Positions 8,015-16,100 of a DNA stretch of 18,613 nt are shown in pieces. Position 1 is the stretch's first letter, and each line of letters starts with the position of its first letter. A program made the translations under genes and the position numbers. The notes under the pieces are model-generated. The model was given only the letters and a program-made list of their open reading frames with translations, ran no database searches and was not told the origin of the DNA. Source of the DNA: UBA12202 sp049595035 (GTDB lineage: Bacteria; Pseudomonadota; Alphaproteobacteria; Puniceispirillales; UBA1172); contig JBMYKD010000027.1 in the NCBI GenBank assembly GCA_049595035.1, positions 1 to 18,613 on the forward strand. The letters run 5' to 3'.

Positions 8015-9024
8015 AGCGTTTTTCCTCCGGCAATACCTGTTGGTCTGATAATCAATACCAGCACCAATATAACGAAAGACAAGGCAATTTTATAATCGGT
8101 GCTAAGCAATTGCATCAAGCCATCTGGTTCTAGCGATTCGGGAAGCAAATATCCCAGCACCCGTTTATAGGCAAAAGTTACAAATAATTCTGAAAAGGCG
8201 ATAACGAAACCCCCAAGAATGGCACCTATCGGGCTGCCGATTCCGCCCACGATAGCTGATGCAAATATAGGCAATAACAAGGATAGATAGGTAAAGGGTT
8301 TATAGCTTTTATCCAGCCCATAGAGCGTGCCGGCAAGTGTAATCAAGACGGCGGTAATCACCCATGTGACAAGCACAACCCTTTCCGGATTAATGCCAGA
8401 TAACAAGGCCAGATCTTCATTATTAGAATAGGCACGCATGGATTTTCCTGTCCGTGTATAGGTCAGAAACCAGAACACGAATGCAACCATAATCAAGGCT
8501 AGAACAACGGTGATACCTTGCGTGGTCTTGATAGCTAGTCCTTCATTCAGGCCAGTCATCTGTTTAAAACTTCGCGCCTTTAAAATGAATCTTTCGCCAT
8601 CAAAAAACCGCTGATCATTAGGCCCGATGATAAATCTGATCAGCCCGCCAAGAAAGAACATCAATCCCATGGATACAATCAACAGGGTCACTGGTGGCGA
8701 TTTAATGGAACGATAATATTTGAACACCACCCTGTCTGCTGTCAGTACCAGAAAAATTGTTGCTATGATCCCGAATGGTAATGCCAGTAACGCTGTTGGT
8801 AGAACACCAAAGGATATGCCTTGCGATTGCATCCACCATGTAACCAGAATAGTAATCATGGCACCGAATGACATCATTTCACCATGGGCAAAATTTGAAA
8901 ACCGCAAAACAGAATAGATCATGGTAATGCCAAGTGCGCCAAGTGCAAGCTGGCTTCCATAGGTCAGACCCGGAACAAGGACAAAATTGGTGATCAGGAC
9001 AATAGCATTTAGAATATCGGTCAT
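8011..9024 (-). CDS. livH: Branched-chain amino-acid type ABC transporter, permease LivH
   Basis: A 337-residue integral membrane protein with about eight hydrophobic segments. The family hallmark SNFAHGEMMSFGA occurs at about residues 43-55, and GGIGSPIGAILGGF lies in the C-terminal third. It pairs with LivM to form the translocation pore for branched-chain or related amphipathic amino acids or amides. The start at 9024 is supported by GGGAGG nine bases upstream, which lies within the end of livF. The gap to livF is five bases and the overlap with livM is four bases, so translational coupling is likely. It is slightly longer than E. coli LivH (about 308), with extra residues between helices in the middle of the protein. 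Confidence 0.93.
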   Translation of the reverse strand: MTDILNAIVLITNFVLVPGLTYGSQLALGALGITMIYSVLRFSNFAHGEMMSFGAMITILVTWWMQSQGISFGVLPTALLALPFGIIATIFLVLTADRVVFKYYRSIKSPPVTLLIVSMGLMFFLGGLIRFIIGPNDQRFFDGERFILKARSFKQMTGLNEGLAIKTTQGITVVLALIMVAFVFWFLTYTRTGKSMRAYSNNEDLALLSGINPERVVLVTWVITAVLITLAGTLYGLDKSYKPFTYLSLLLPIFASAIVGGIGSPIGAILGGFVIAFSELFVTFAYKRVLGYLLPESLEPDGLMQLLSTDYKIALSFVILVLVLIIRPTGIAGGKTL

Positions 9025-9029
9025 TATGC

Positions 9030-9734
9030 CTAGCCTCCCAGAAAGGCTTGTCGAACGTCAGGATTGGCCAGAAGCGCCGCACCTGTATCGGTATATCGGT
9101 TTTCACCCTGAACCAGAACATATCCTTTATCAGCAATTTCAAGAGCTTGCCGTGCATTCTGTTCGACCATAAGAATAGCAATGCCTGTTTTTGCAATATC
9201 AATAATACGGTCAAACAGCTCATCCATCACAATCGGTGATACCCCTGCCGTCGGTTCATCCAGCATCAGAACTTTAGGTTGTGTCATCAGCGCACGGCTT
9301 ACGGCAACTTGCTGGCGTTGGCCACCGGATAACTCTCCCGCAGGCTGGCGACGCTTTTCTTTAAGGATAGGGAATAAGGCATAGACCTGTTCCATGGTAT
9401 CAGAATAATCATCGCGGCGAATATATGCCCCCATTTCAAGGTTTTCTTCGACGGTCATTTCAGTGAAAATATTTGCTGTCTGTGGCACGAATCCCATGCC
9501 GAGCATGACACGTTCTTGGGGTTTCAGGTGAGTGATATCCACCCCGTCCATTAATACCTCACCCTTACTAAGCGACAACATACCGAAAATCGCTTTCATG
9601 GCGGTGGATTTGCCCGCGCCATTGGGTCCGACAATAACGGCAATTTCCCCTTTTTTAACGCCAATAGTACAGCCATTGAGGATCATGGCACCGCCATATC
9701 CGCCGATCATATCTTTGCCAATGAGGAAGCTCAT
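9030..9734 (-). CDS. livF: Branched-chain amino-acid type ABC transporter, ATPase LivF
   Basis: A 234-residue ABC ATPase of the compact LivF type. Walker A GPNGAGKS is at 36-43, the Q-loop glutamine at about 85 (GFVPQT), the signature LSGGQ at 135-139, Walker B VLMLDEP at 155-161, and the switch region reads VEQNA (190-194) where most ABC ATPases have His. That replacement is normal for LivF. The C-terminal segment is also LivF-like. It powers uptake as a heterodimer with LivG on the cytoplasmic face. Its start codon overlaps the livG stop as ATGA, with AAGGAG about ten bases upstream. Confidence 0.94.
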   Translation of the reverse strand: MSFLIGKDMIGGYGGAMILNGCTIGVKKGEIAVIVGPNGAGKSTAMKAIFGMLSLSKGEVLMDGVDITHLKPQERVMLGMGFVPQTANIFTEMTVEENLEMGAYIRRDDYSDTMEQVYALFPILKEKRRQPAGELSGGQRQQVAVSRALMTQPKVLMLDEPTAGVSPIVMDELFDRIIDIAKTGIAILMVEQNARQALEIADKGYVLVQGENRYTDTGAALLANPDVRQAFLGG

Positions 9735-10516
9735 GCCTTCACGCGCTCCTTTTTGCTTTTCACCCCTGTTCCCAGATAGGCTTCAATCACTTGCGGATTT
9801 TTCTTGATCTGCTCGACGTTACCCGATGCCAGCACATCACCTTCTGCCATTACGATGACCGGGTCACATAAACGGCCGATAAAATCCATATCATGTTCAA
9901 TCATACAGAATGTATATCCGCGTTCTCTATTTAGCCGCAGGATAGCATCACCAATGGTTTTCAGCAGTGTCCGGTTAACGCCCGCCCCTACTTCATCAAG
10001 AAAAACAATGCGCGCATCGACCATCATGGTACGGCCAAGCTCAAGCAGTTTTTTCTGGCCACCGGAAAGATTGCCAGCATATTCATTACGGACAGCACTG
10101 AGCTGAAGAAAGTCAATAACGTCATCGGCTTTCTGCGCGATGGCTATTTCTTCCTGTCTGATTTTCTGAGGCCTGAACCATACATTGATCAGTTTTTCGC
10201 CAGCTTGCTGGGCTGGCACCATCATCAGATTATCACGCACGGTTAATGAGCTGAATTCATGCGCAATCTGGAATGTGCGTAAAACCCCATGATGAAAAAG
10301 TTCATGAGGTGCGAGACCGGTAATGTCCTTATCCCCAAGCATGACTTTACCACTATCTGGCTTATATACCCCGGCGATAACATTAAACAAGGTGGTTTTA
10401 CCAGCACCATTTGGGCCAATAAGACCGGTGATTGACCCCTCTTCAATGGTAAGAGAGGCACCATTGACAGCTTTAATGCCACCAAAGGTTTTGACCAGAT
10501 TTTTTACTGTAATCAT
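9731..10516 (-). CDS. livG: Branched-chain amino-acid type ABC transporter, ATPase LivG
   Basis: A 261-residue ABC ATPase of the LivG type. Walker A GPNGAGKT is at 34-41, the Q-loop Gln83 in RTFQIAHEF, the signature LSGGQ at 150-154 and the switch His208 in MIEHDMD. Walker B reads IVFLDEVGAGVN (170-181): Val176 replaces the proline of the usual DEPxAG, a small oddity that leaves the catalytic Glu175 intact. It forms the ATPase pair with LivF. The start MITVKNLVKTFGG fits the family. The leader just upstream is T-rich (on the coding strand) and shows no Shine-Dalgarno, unlike every other gene of the operon. It follows livK after a 73-base gap holding a hairpin. Confidence 0.94.
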   Translation of the reverse strand: MITVKNLVKTFGGIKAVNGASLTIEEGSITGLIGPNGAGKTTLFNVIAGVYKPDSGKVMLGDKDITGLAPHELFHHGVLRTFQIAHEFSSLTVRDNLMMVPAQQAGEKLINVWFRPQKIRQEEIAIAQKADDVIDFLQLSAVRNEYAGNLSGGQKKLLELGRTMMVDARIVFLDEVGAGVNRTLLKTIGDAILRLNRERGYTFCMIEHDMDFIGRLCDPVIVMAEGDVLASGNVEQIKKNPQVIEAYLGTGVKSKKERVKA

Positions 10517-10519
10517 AAG

Positions 10520-10580
10520 ATAAAAATAAATAGCAAAATATCAGGACGACTGACCATGTGAGGATAAGCCGTCCTGATAT
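10520..10580 (-). terminator. Hairpin with T-rich tail between livK and livG, probable attenuating terminator
   Basis: The arms at 10538-10548 (ATATCAGGACG) and 10570-10580 (CGTCCTGATAT) are perfect 11-bp inverted repeats enclosing a 21-base loop. Read on the minus strand, the hairpin begins 9 bases after the livK stop and is followed by a T-rich stretch (10520-10537), although the T run is interrupted. This fits a leaky intrinsic terminator or a 3'-end-stabilising hairpin. In either case the abundant binding protein would be expressed more than the membrane and ATPase subunits. Confidence 0.65.
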
Positions 10581-10589
10581 GAGTAATGA

Positions 10590-11771
10590 TTAACGGAACT
10601 TAACGGTTACGTTTTTACCGTTCTGAACTTCAATCTCACGGTAGTTACCAGCGGACTCGCCACCATTAACCAGTTCAACAGCAGAAGCACCGACATAATC
10701 AATGTCCTTGCCTGCAGCAATCAGATCAAGAGCTTTGCCAAGTTCACCCGGATAGATTTTTTCACCCGGAGCATTGGCAATGTCTTCGATATGGGACTTG
10801 AATGTCTGGCTATCGGTAGAACCGGCTTTGTGCATGGCCATCATGATCAGCGCAGCTGCATCATATGATTCTGGTGCAAATGGGCCAGCCTTGAAACCAG
10901 CATCTGAAGCCATGGTTTCAAATGTTGCTGCACCCGGGCTATCTGTGCCGGGGACGTCACCAATAGAACCGTTCAGGTCTGGGCCAATTGCTTCTGGCAG
11001 ACTGTCGCCAATCATTCCGTCTGGCATGTAGAACATGTCAAATGCGCCATTATCAAGTGATGCCTGAATGATGCCTTTACCACCCTGATCAAGATAACCG
11101 GCAACGATGAGGATATCACCACCAGCCTGTGCCAGTGATGCCACTTCGGCGTTGTAATCCGCTTTACCATCTTCGTGTGGGGCATTGATGGTGATAGTTC
11201 CACCAGCAGCAGAGAAGTTTGCTTCGATGCTGTCTGCCAGACCTTTGCCATAATCATTGTTGGTATAGGTCATGGCAGCTGTTTTAAAGCCACGATCCAT
11301 TAGAATTTCAGCAACAATTTTGCCCTGACGTGCATCAGATGGGGCTGTCCGGAAGAACAGGCCATTATCTTCAACAGTTGTCAGTGCTGGCGATGTAGCC
11401 GAAGGTGAGATCATGACGATACCGTTTGCCATAGCAACATTCTGAAGAATGGCTGTTGTCACGCCAGAACAGTCTGCACCGACAATGGCGCTAATGCCTT
11501 CTGCTGTGATCAGACGTTCAGCTGTTGCTGAAGCCGCCTGTGCGTCGATACAAGTCGAATCACCCCGAATAGGCACAACAGTCATATTATTCATGAAGTT
11601 GCCGGAATCATTAACTTCCTTCATAGCCAGTTCAGCACCAGCGGCCATATCAGGGGTAAGGGATTCGATTGGGCCAGTATAACCCAAGATAACGCCGATT
11701 TTGACATCATCAGCAAATGCCGGAACAGCAAGAGCCATGCTGACAGCAGCTGTCATAATTACTTTTTTCAT
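10590..11771 (-). CDS. livK: Periplasmic branched-chain amino-acid type binding protein LivK
   Basis: A 393-residue type-1 periplasmic binding protein (Peripla_BP_6 family). The N-terminus MKKVIMTAAVSMALAVPAFA is a Sec signal peptide with a likely cleavage after AFA at residue 20, leaving a mature start DDVKIG. The mature N-lobe opens with GVILGYTGPIESLTPDMAAG, as in Liv/amide-binding proteins. Two cysteines (STC and GADC) in the first lobe may form the disulfide common in this family. It captures the ligand in the periplasm and delivers it to LivHM. Ligand (branched-chain amino acid, other amino acid, amide) cannot be told from sequence. It is the first gene of the operon and has the strongest Shine-Dalgarno of the window. 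Confidence 0.93.
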   Translation of the reverse strand: MKKVIMTAAVSMALAVPAFADDVKIGVILGYTGPIESLTPDMAAGAELAMKEVNDSGNFMNNMTVVPIRGDSTCIDAQAASATAERLITAEGISAIVGADCSGVTTAILQNVAMANGIVMISPSATSPALTTVEDNGLFFRTAPSDARQGKIVAEILMDRGFKTAAMTYTNNDYGKGLADSIEANFSAAGGTITINAPHEDGKADYNAEVASLAQAGGDILIVAGYLDQGGKGIIQASLDNGAFDMFYMPDGMIGDSLPEAIGPDLNGSIGDVPGTDSPGAATFETMASDAGFKAGPFAPESYDAAALIMMAMHKAGSTDSQTFKSHIEDIANAPGEKIYPGELGKALDLIAAGKDIDYVGASAVELVNGGESAGNYREIEVQNGKNVTVKFR

Positions 11772-11999
11772 GTTAGAAACCTCCTAGAAAAGAATTAAGC
11801 ATTCATAAAACGTGTTTGACCAATACGCAATAAAATTAGTTTTTATCAATAAAATCTGTGTGAATTTATCAATCTTTTGGTGGCACATTATTATTTTATA
11901 AAATTGGTGAGACAAGTAAAATTACAGTCGGATTCAAGGGGCTGGCAATGATTGGCAAAAGCCATGATAATGAAAATGATAAAGAGATGAGGATTAGGC
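11772..11999. promoter_or_regulatory. Divergent intergenic region between livK and cobW
   Basis: This 228-base AT-rich stretch must hold the promoters of the livK operon (leftward) and of the cobW cluster (rightward). Toward livK, TTGCGT and TATGAA separated by 17 bases are a weak sigma-70 candidate. Toward cobW, TATAAA at 11897-11902 is a possible -10 box without a good -35. TTTATCAAT occurs twice in direct orientation (11842-11850 and 11865-11873), 23 bases apart. Three hexamers GATAAT, GAAAAT, GATAAA run at 11966-11983 just before the cobW ribosome site (GAGG at 11989-11992). I found no coding sequence and no complete cobalamin riboswitch here. Individual boxes are weak guesses. Confidence 0.5.
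11780..11785 (-). promoter_or_regulatory. Strong Shine-Dalgarno of livK
   Basis: CCTCCT on the plus strand is AGGAGG on the coding strand, eight bases before the livK ATG. It is a consensus ribosome binding site and fixes the start at 11771. Its strength contrasts with livG, which has none visible, and fits high expression of the binding protein. Confidence 0.85.
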
Positions 12000-13115
12000 A
12001 TGGCGCAACATCGTATCCCCGCAACTGTAATTACCGGATTTCTTGGTGCCGGAAAAACAACATTGATTCGCAATTTATTGCAAATGGTAGATGGTGATCG
12101 GCTGGCGCTGATCATAAATGAGTTTGGCGATATCGGCGTTGATGCCGCGCTTGCCAAGGAATGTGGTTCCCCGTCTTGTGATGCGGATAGTATCATTGAG
12201 CTGGCCAATGGCTGTATCTGTTGCACGGTGGCTGATGATTTTCTGCCAAGCATGGAAGCATTGCTGAACCAGACCCCGCCCCCAGACCGTATAATTATTG
12301 AAACCTCTGGCCTTGCTTTGCCACAGCCGCTGGTTCAGGCCTTTCAATGGCCGGATATCCGTACCCGTGCCATGCTTGACGGGGTAATTACTGTTGTTGA
12401 TGGCTCGGCATTGGCAAAGGATCAGGTGGCCAGTGATTTGTCAGCGGTAGAAACCCAACGCCGGAATGATCCCGAACTGGATCATGATACGCCGATTAAT
12501 GAGCTGTTTCATGATCAGCTGTCTGCCGCAAATATTCTTGTTCTATCCAAAACAGATCTTATGTCTGATGATGAAAAGCAGCATGTTAAGGCAAAACTGG
12601 ATCGCATGATGACACAGAATGCACCAGTTGTTGAAACTAGTGCCGGGTCTGCACCGATATCTGCCCTGTTTGGATTGGGGCTTGAAGCGGAAGCATTTCG
12701 GCGCAGTGCCCATAGTCTTCATGACCAGCACCATCACCATCATCATGACGACCATGATGATCACCACCATCATGATGATGATCATCACCATCATGATCAT
12801 GGCCATGATGCTTTCCATACGGTTGTGCTTTCTGTTCCGCCGCTGGAAACAGCAGAGCAAATTGTTGATGCGATTGCCGCATTAGCAGAGCCAGGCGGGA
12901 TGCTTCGTGCCAAGGGGTTTCTGACCGTAACAGGAAAACGCGCCCCACTTGTTGTTCAGGCTGTTGGCGGTCGGGTTGAGCATTATTACACACAGGATCA
13001 TAGCGTCATGCCATCTGAGAATAAAAATGGTCATGGTCGCCTTGTCGTCATTGGTCATGCTGGCATGGATGTAGATACATTGGCTAAACGAACTGGCGGT
13101 ACTATCACAGAATGA
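12000..13115 (+). CDS. cobW: CobW, COG0523 GTP-dependent metallochaperone of cobalamin synthesis
   Basis: A 371-residue G3E-family P-loop GTPase. Walker A GFLGAGKTT is at 13-21, the metal-binding CxCC motif GCICCTV at 71-77, the ESG-type switch reads ETSGLALPQP (101-110), and the guanine-specificity motif SKTD is at 183-186. Residues 241-269 form a very His/Asp-rich loop (18 His of 29), followed by the CobW C-terminal domain from about 272. Members next to cobN are thought to deliver cobalt, or guard metal supply, for corrin-ring metallation in the cytoplasm. It lies 13 bases before cobN, which supports CobW rather than a zinc-related COG0523 paralogue. The start fits the conserved IPATVITGF opening and a GAGG seven bases upstream. 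Confidence 0.92.
   Translation: MAQHRIPATVITGFLGAGKTTLIRNLLQMVDGDRLALIINEFGDIGVDAALAKECGSPSCDADSIIELANGCICCTVADDFLPSMEALLNQTPPPDRIIIETSGLALPQPLVQAFQWPDIRTRAMLDGVITVVDGSALAKDQVASDLSAVETQRRNDPELDHDTPINELFHDQLSAANILVLSKTDLMSDDEKQHVKAKLDRMMTQNAPVVETSAGSAPISALFGLGLEAEAFRRSAHSLHDQHHHHHHDDHDDHHHHDDDHHHHDHGHDAFHTVVLSVPPLETAEQIVDAIAALAEPGGMLRAKGFLTVTGKRAPLVVQAVGGRVEHYYTQDHSVMPSENKNGHGRLVVIGHAGMDVDTLAKRTGGTITE
12720..12806 (+). repeat. Low-complexity CAT/CAC/GAT-rich tract coding the His-rich loop of CobW
   Basis: The stretch is built from irregular CAC, CAT, GAC and GAT codons and is nearly self-complementary in composition (many ATCATG and ATGATG words). Because of this it also gives His/Asp-like or Met/Ile-rich translations in other frames on both strands. 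It is an in-frame expansion inside cobW, with no stop or frameshift. Such tracts can change length by slippage. Confidence 0.75.
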
Positions 13116-13128
13116 CCGCGAGGATTAG

Positions 13129-16100
13129 ATGCATCTTCTCAAAATAGAACAATCCGGTGATCTCTATGCTAGTGGTGAAGCAGTTGATCTGAATCAATCG
13201 CCGGCAAAGATGGTTATTCTGACAGCCGCCGATAGTGAAATCAGCCTTCTTGCTGAAGCCGCCAGTCAATCCGGATATAAGGCCAATGATTTACGGCTGG
13301 CAAATATCCTTAGCCTGTCGCATCCGTTTTCTATTGATCTTTATATCCAGAACACGCTGTCACATGCACAGATCATTGTTGTCCGGCTTTTAGGTGGGAC
13401 AGGGTACTGGCCTTATGGGGTGGAACAATTATCACTGATGGCAAAACAGAAAGGCATTGTGCTTGCCATGATACCGGGCGATGGTCGCCCTGACCCCGAA
13501 TTAGAACGGTTATCATCATTGCCGCCAGATGATCTGGCAAAACTGGCCGCATATCTGGATCATGGCGGGATGGCTAATGCTTGTGCCCTGCTTATGGCCA
13601 TGAAGGATATCATAACAGATGCAGATACAGCCCCGCCACCGCGACCATTGTTGAAATCCGGATTGTACTGGCCGGATAAATCACCGGTCGATATGGCGGA
13701 TATGCAGACCATATGGAATGCCGCGCGTCCTGATCATGAACCATCACCCCCGGCCATAGCAGCGATTGTATTTTACAGAGCCTTGATGCAATCAGGGCAA
13801 ACCGCAGCAGTTGATGCTTTGATCAGGGCGTTAACAGATCAGGGCATATGTGCCCTACCAATATATACATCTAGTCTGAAAGATGCCGAATCAGCCAGCA
13901 TCACGGCCAGTTTGCTTGCGCAGGCAGGGGCAGGCGTTATTCTGAACGCAACCAGTTTCGCGGTATCTGACCCTGTTCGCGGCGGTGAGATGAATGAACA
14001 ATCACCGGGGCCTTTTGGTGTGGTCAATGCGCCTGTTTTACAAGTGGTGTTCAGCACCTCAACCAGATCACAGTGGCAAAGCGGTATGGCCGGACTCAAT
14101 GCCCGTGATCTGGCTATGAATGTTGTTTTGCCTGAACTGGATGGCCGCATCATCAGTCGTGCAGTTGGTTTCAAAACCGCACCGGAAAAAGATACCCTGA
14201 CCGAGGCGATGGTAAGTCGTTATGAAGCTGATCAAAACCGGGCAGAATGGGTGGCCATGCTGGCAAAGAACTGGCTGAAGCTATCGCAAAAGCCACGGGA
14301 TCAGGTGCGCATAGCCATGATTATGGCGAATTATCCCAATCGTGATGGACGTCTGGCGAATGGGGTCGGGCTTGATACGCCAGCAAGCGCGATATCAGTG
14401 CTGAAACGACTATCGGCAGAAGGCTATCATATCGCCAATTGTCCGGCTGACACGAAAACCCTGATGGATACCGTCAAATCACGACCTACCAATAGCGGGG
14501 TCAGAGACAGGCAGGTGGATGTATGGATGTCACTTGCAGATTATAAATCCTGTTTTGCGGTGTTGCCTGATGCAGTCCAGCAACAGATCACAGAACGCTG
14601 GGGTCAGCCGGAAACGGACCCCATGATAGCTATGATGGCTTTTTCGGATGAAAAGGGTTTTGCCCTTCCTGTTGTTATGATGGGGCATGTTGCTGTCGCA
14701 ATACAGCCTGCCCGCGGATATAATATCGATCCGAAAGCAAGTTATCATTCTCCGGATTTACCGCCGCCGCATCATTATCTGGCTTTTTATTTCTGGTGCC
14801 GGCATGATTTTAATGTCGATGCGATAATTCATCTGGGCAAACATGGCAATCTGGAATGGTTGCCCGGAAAAGCATTAGCCCTTGATAAGGATTGTTTGCC
14901 GGAAATATGTCTGGGCCCGATGCCACATTTTTATCCCTTTATCGTTAATGATCCGGGTGAGGGCAGTCAGGCGAAACGGCGAAGTGCAGCGGTTATTATT
15001 GATCATTTAACGCCCCCCATGACATTAGCCGACAGCCATGGCGTGATGGCAGAACTTGAAGCGAGCATGGATGAATATTATGAAGCCGTTGGCGTTGATA
15101 CGCGGCGTTCAACCGCGCTGATGGATGATATTCTTTCCCATGCCGAATTAGCCGGACTAGCAACAGATTGCGGCATTACCCTTGATGATAGTAATGATGA
15201 AAAGTTGCAGAAACTGGATAATTATCTCTGTGACATAAAGGATATGCAGATACGGGACGGGCTTCATATTTTTGGCCAGCTAGCGGACGATGATCAGCAG
15301 ACCGGATTGCTTACCGCCATTATGCGGGTTCCCCGTGGCGATGGATCAGGCGAAGGGCAGTCTATCCTGCGTGCGCTTGCGGCTGATATTTTTCCTATGG
15401 CTAATGAGTTTGATCCGCTAACAGCTGATTATGCTATGGCGTGGGAATGGGAAAAACCGGCTATTTTGAACCGTGATGAATGGGGCATATGGCGCAGTCA
15501 TGGGGATGTGGTCGAACGGCTAAATGCGCTGGCGACAGAATTGATATCAGGCCAGATCAATCCACCAGATAGCTGGGTCAATACCAGATATCTGCTTGAT
15601 CATGCCTTGCCATCATTGCGGTCAGCGGTCAGGGCATCACCGGAAAAAGAGCTTTATTATTTTATGCGGGGACTGGCTGGCGGATATGTTCCTGCCGGTG
15701 CATCGGGCGCCCCAACGCGAGGCAAGCCCGAAGTCTTGCCGACTGGCCGCAATTTCTTTTCCGTTGATACAAGAGCCGTGCCATCACCTGTTGCCTGGCG
15801 GATAGGCTGGGCATCGGCGCAGGCGTTATTAGACCGGTATGTGCAGGATCATGGGGATTATCCGGCAGCTATTGTTCTGTCTGTATGGGGGACGGCGAAT
15901 ATGCGAACTGGTGGGGATGATCTGGCACAGGCACTGGCCCTGATGGGGGTTGAACCAAAATGGGATAGTGCCAGCCGCCGCGTCACCGGATTTGATGTCA
16001 TGCCGGTTAGTGTGCTGGGTCGGCCGCGTGTTGACGTAACCTTGCGGGCATCAGGGTTTTTCCGTGATGCCTTTCCGGCACAGATTGCGCTATTTGATAA

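Noticed and set aside
11897..11902. TATAAA as a firm -10 promoter box for cobW
   Set aside because: No acceptable -35 hexamer is found at 16-18 bases, and the region is AT-rich enough for the hexamer to appear by chance. It is kept only as a weak candidate within the intergenic feature.
12543..12993. Long open frames on the minus strand inside cobW, with a His/Asp-rich or Met/Ile-rich composition
   Set aside because: They are shadows of the CAT/GAT-rich tract of cobW, which is nearly symmetric in composition. They lack a family match, start context and independent neighbours.
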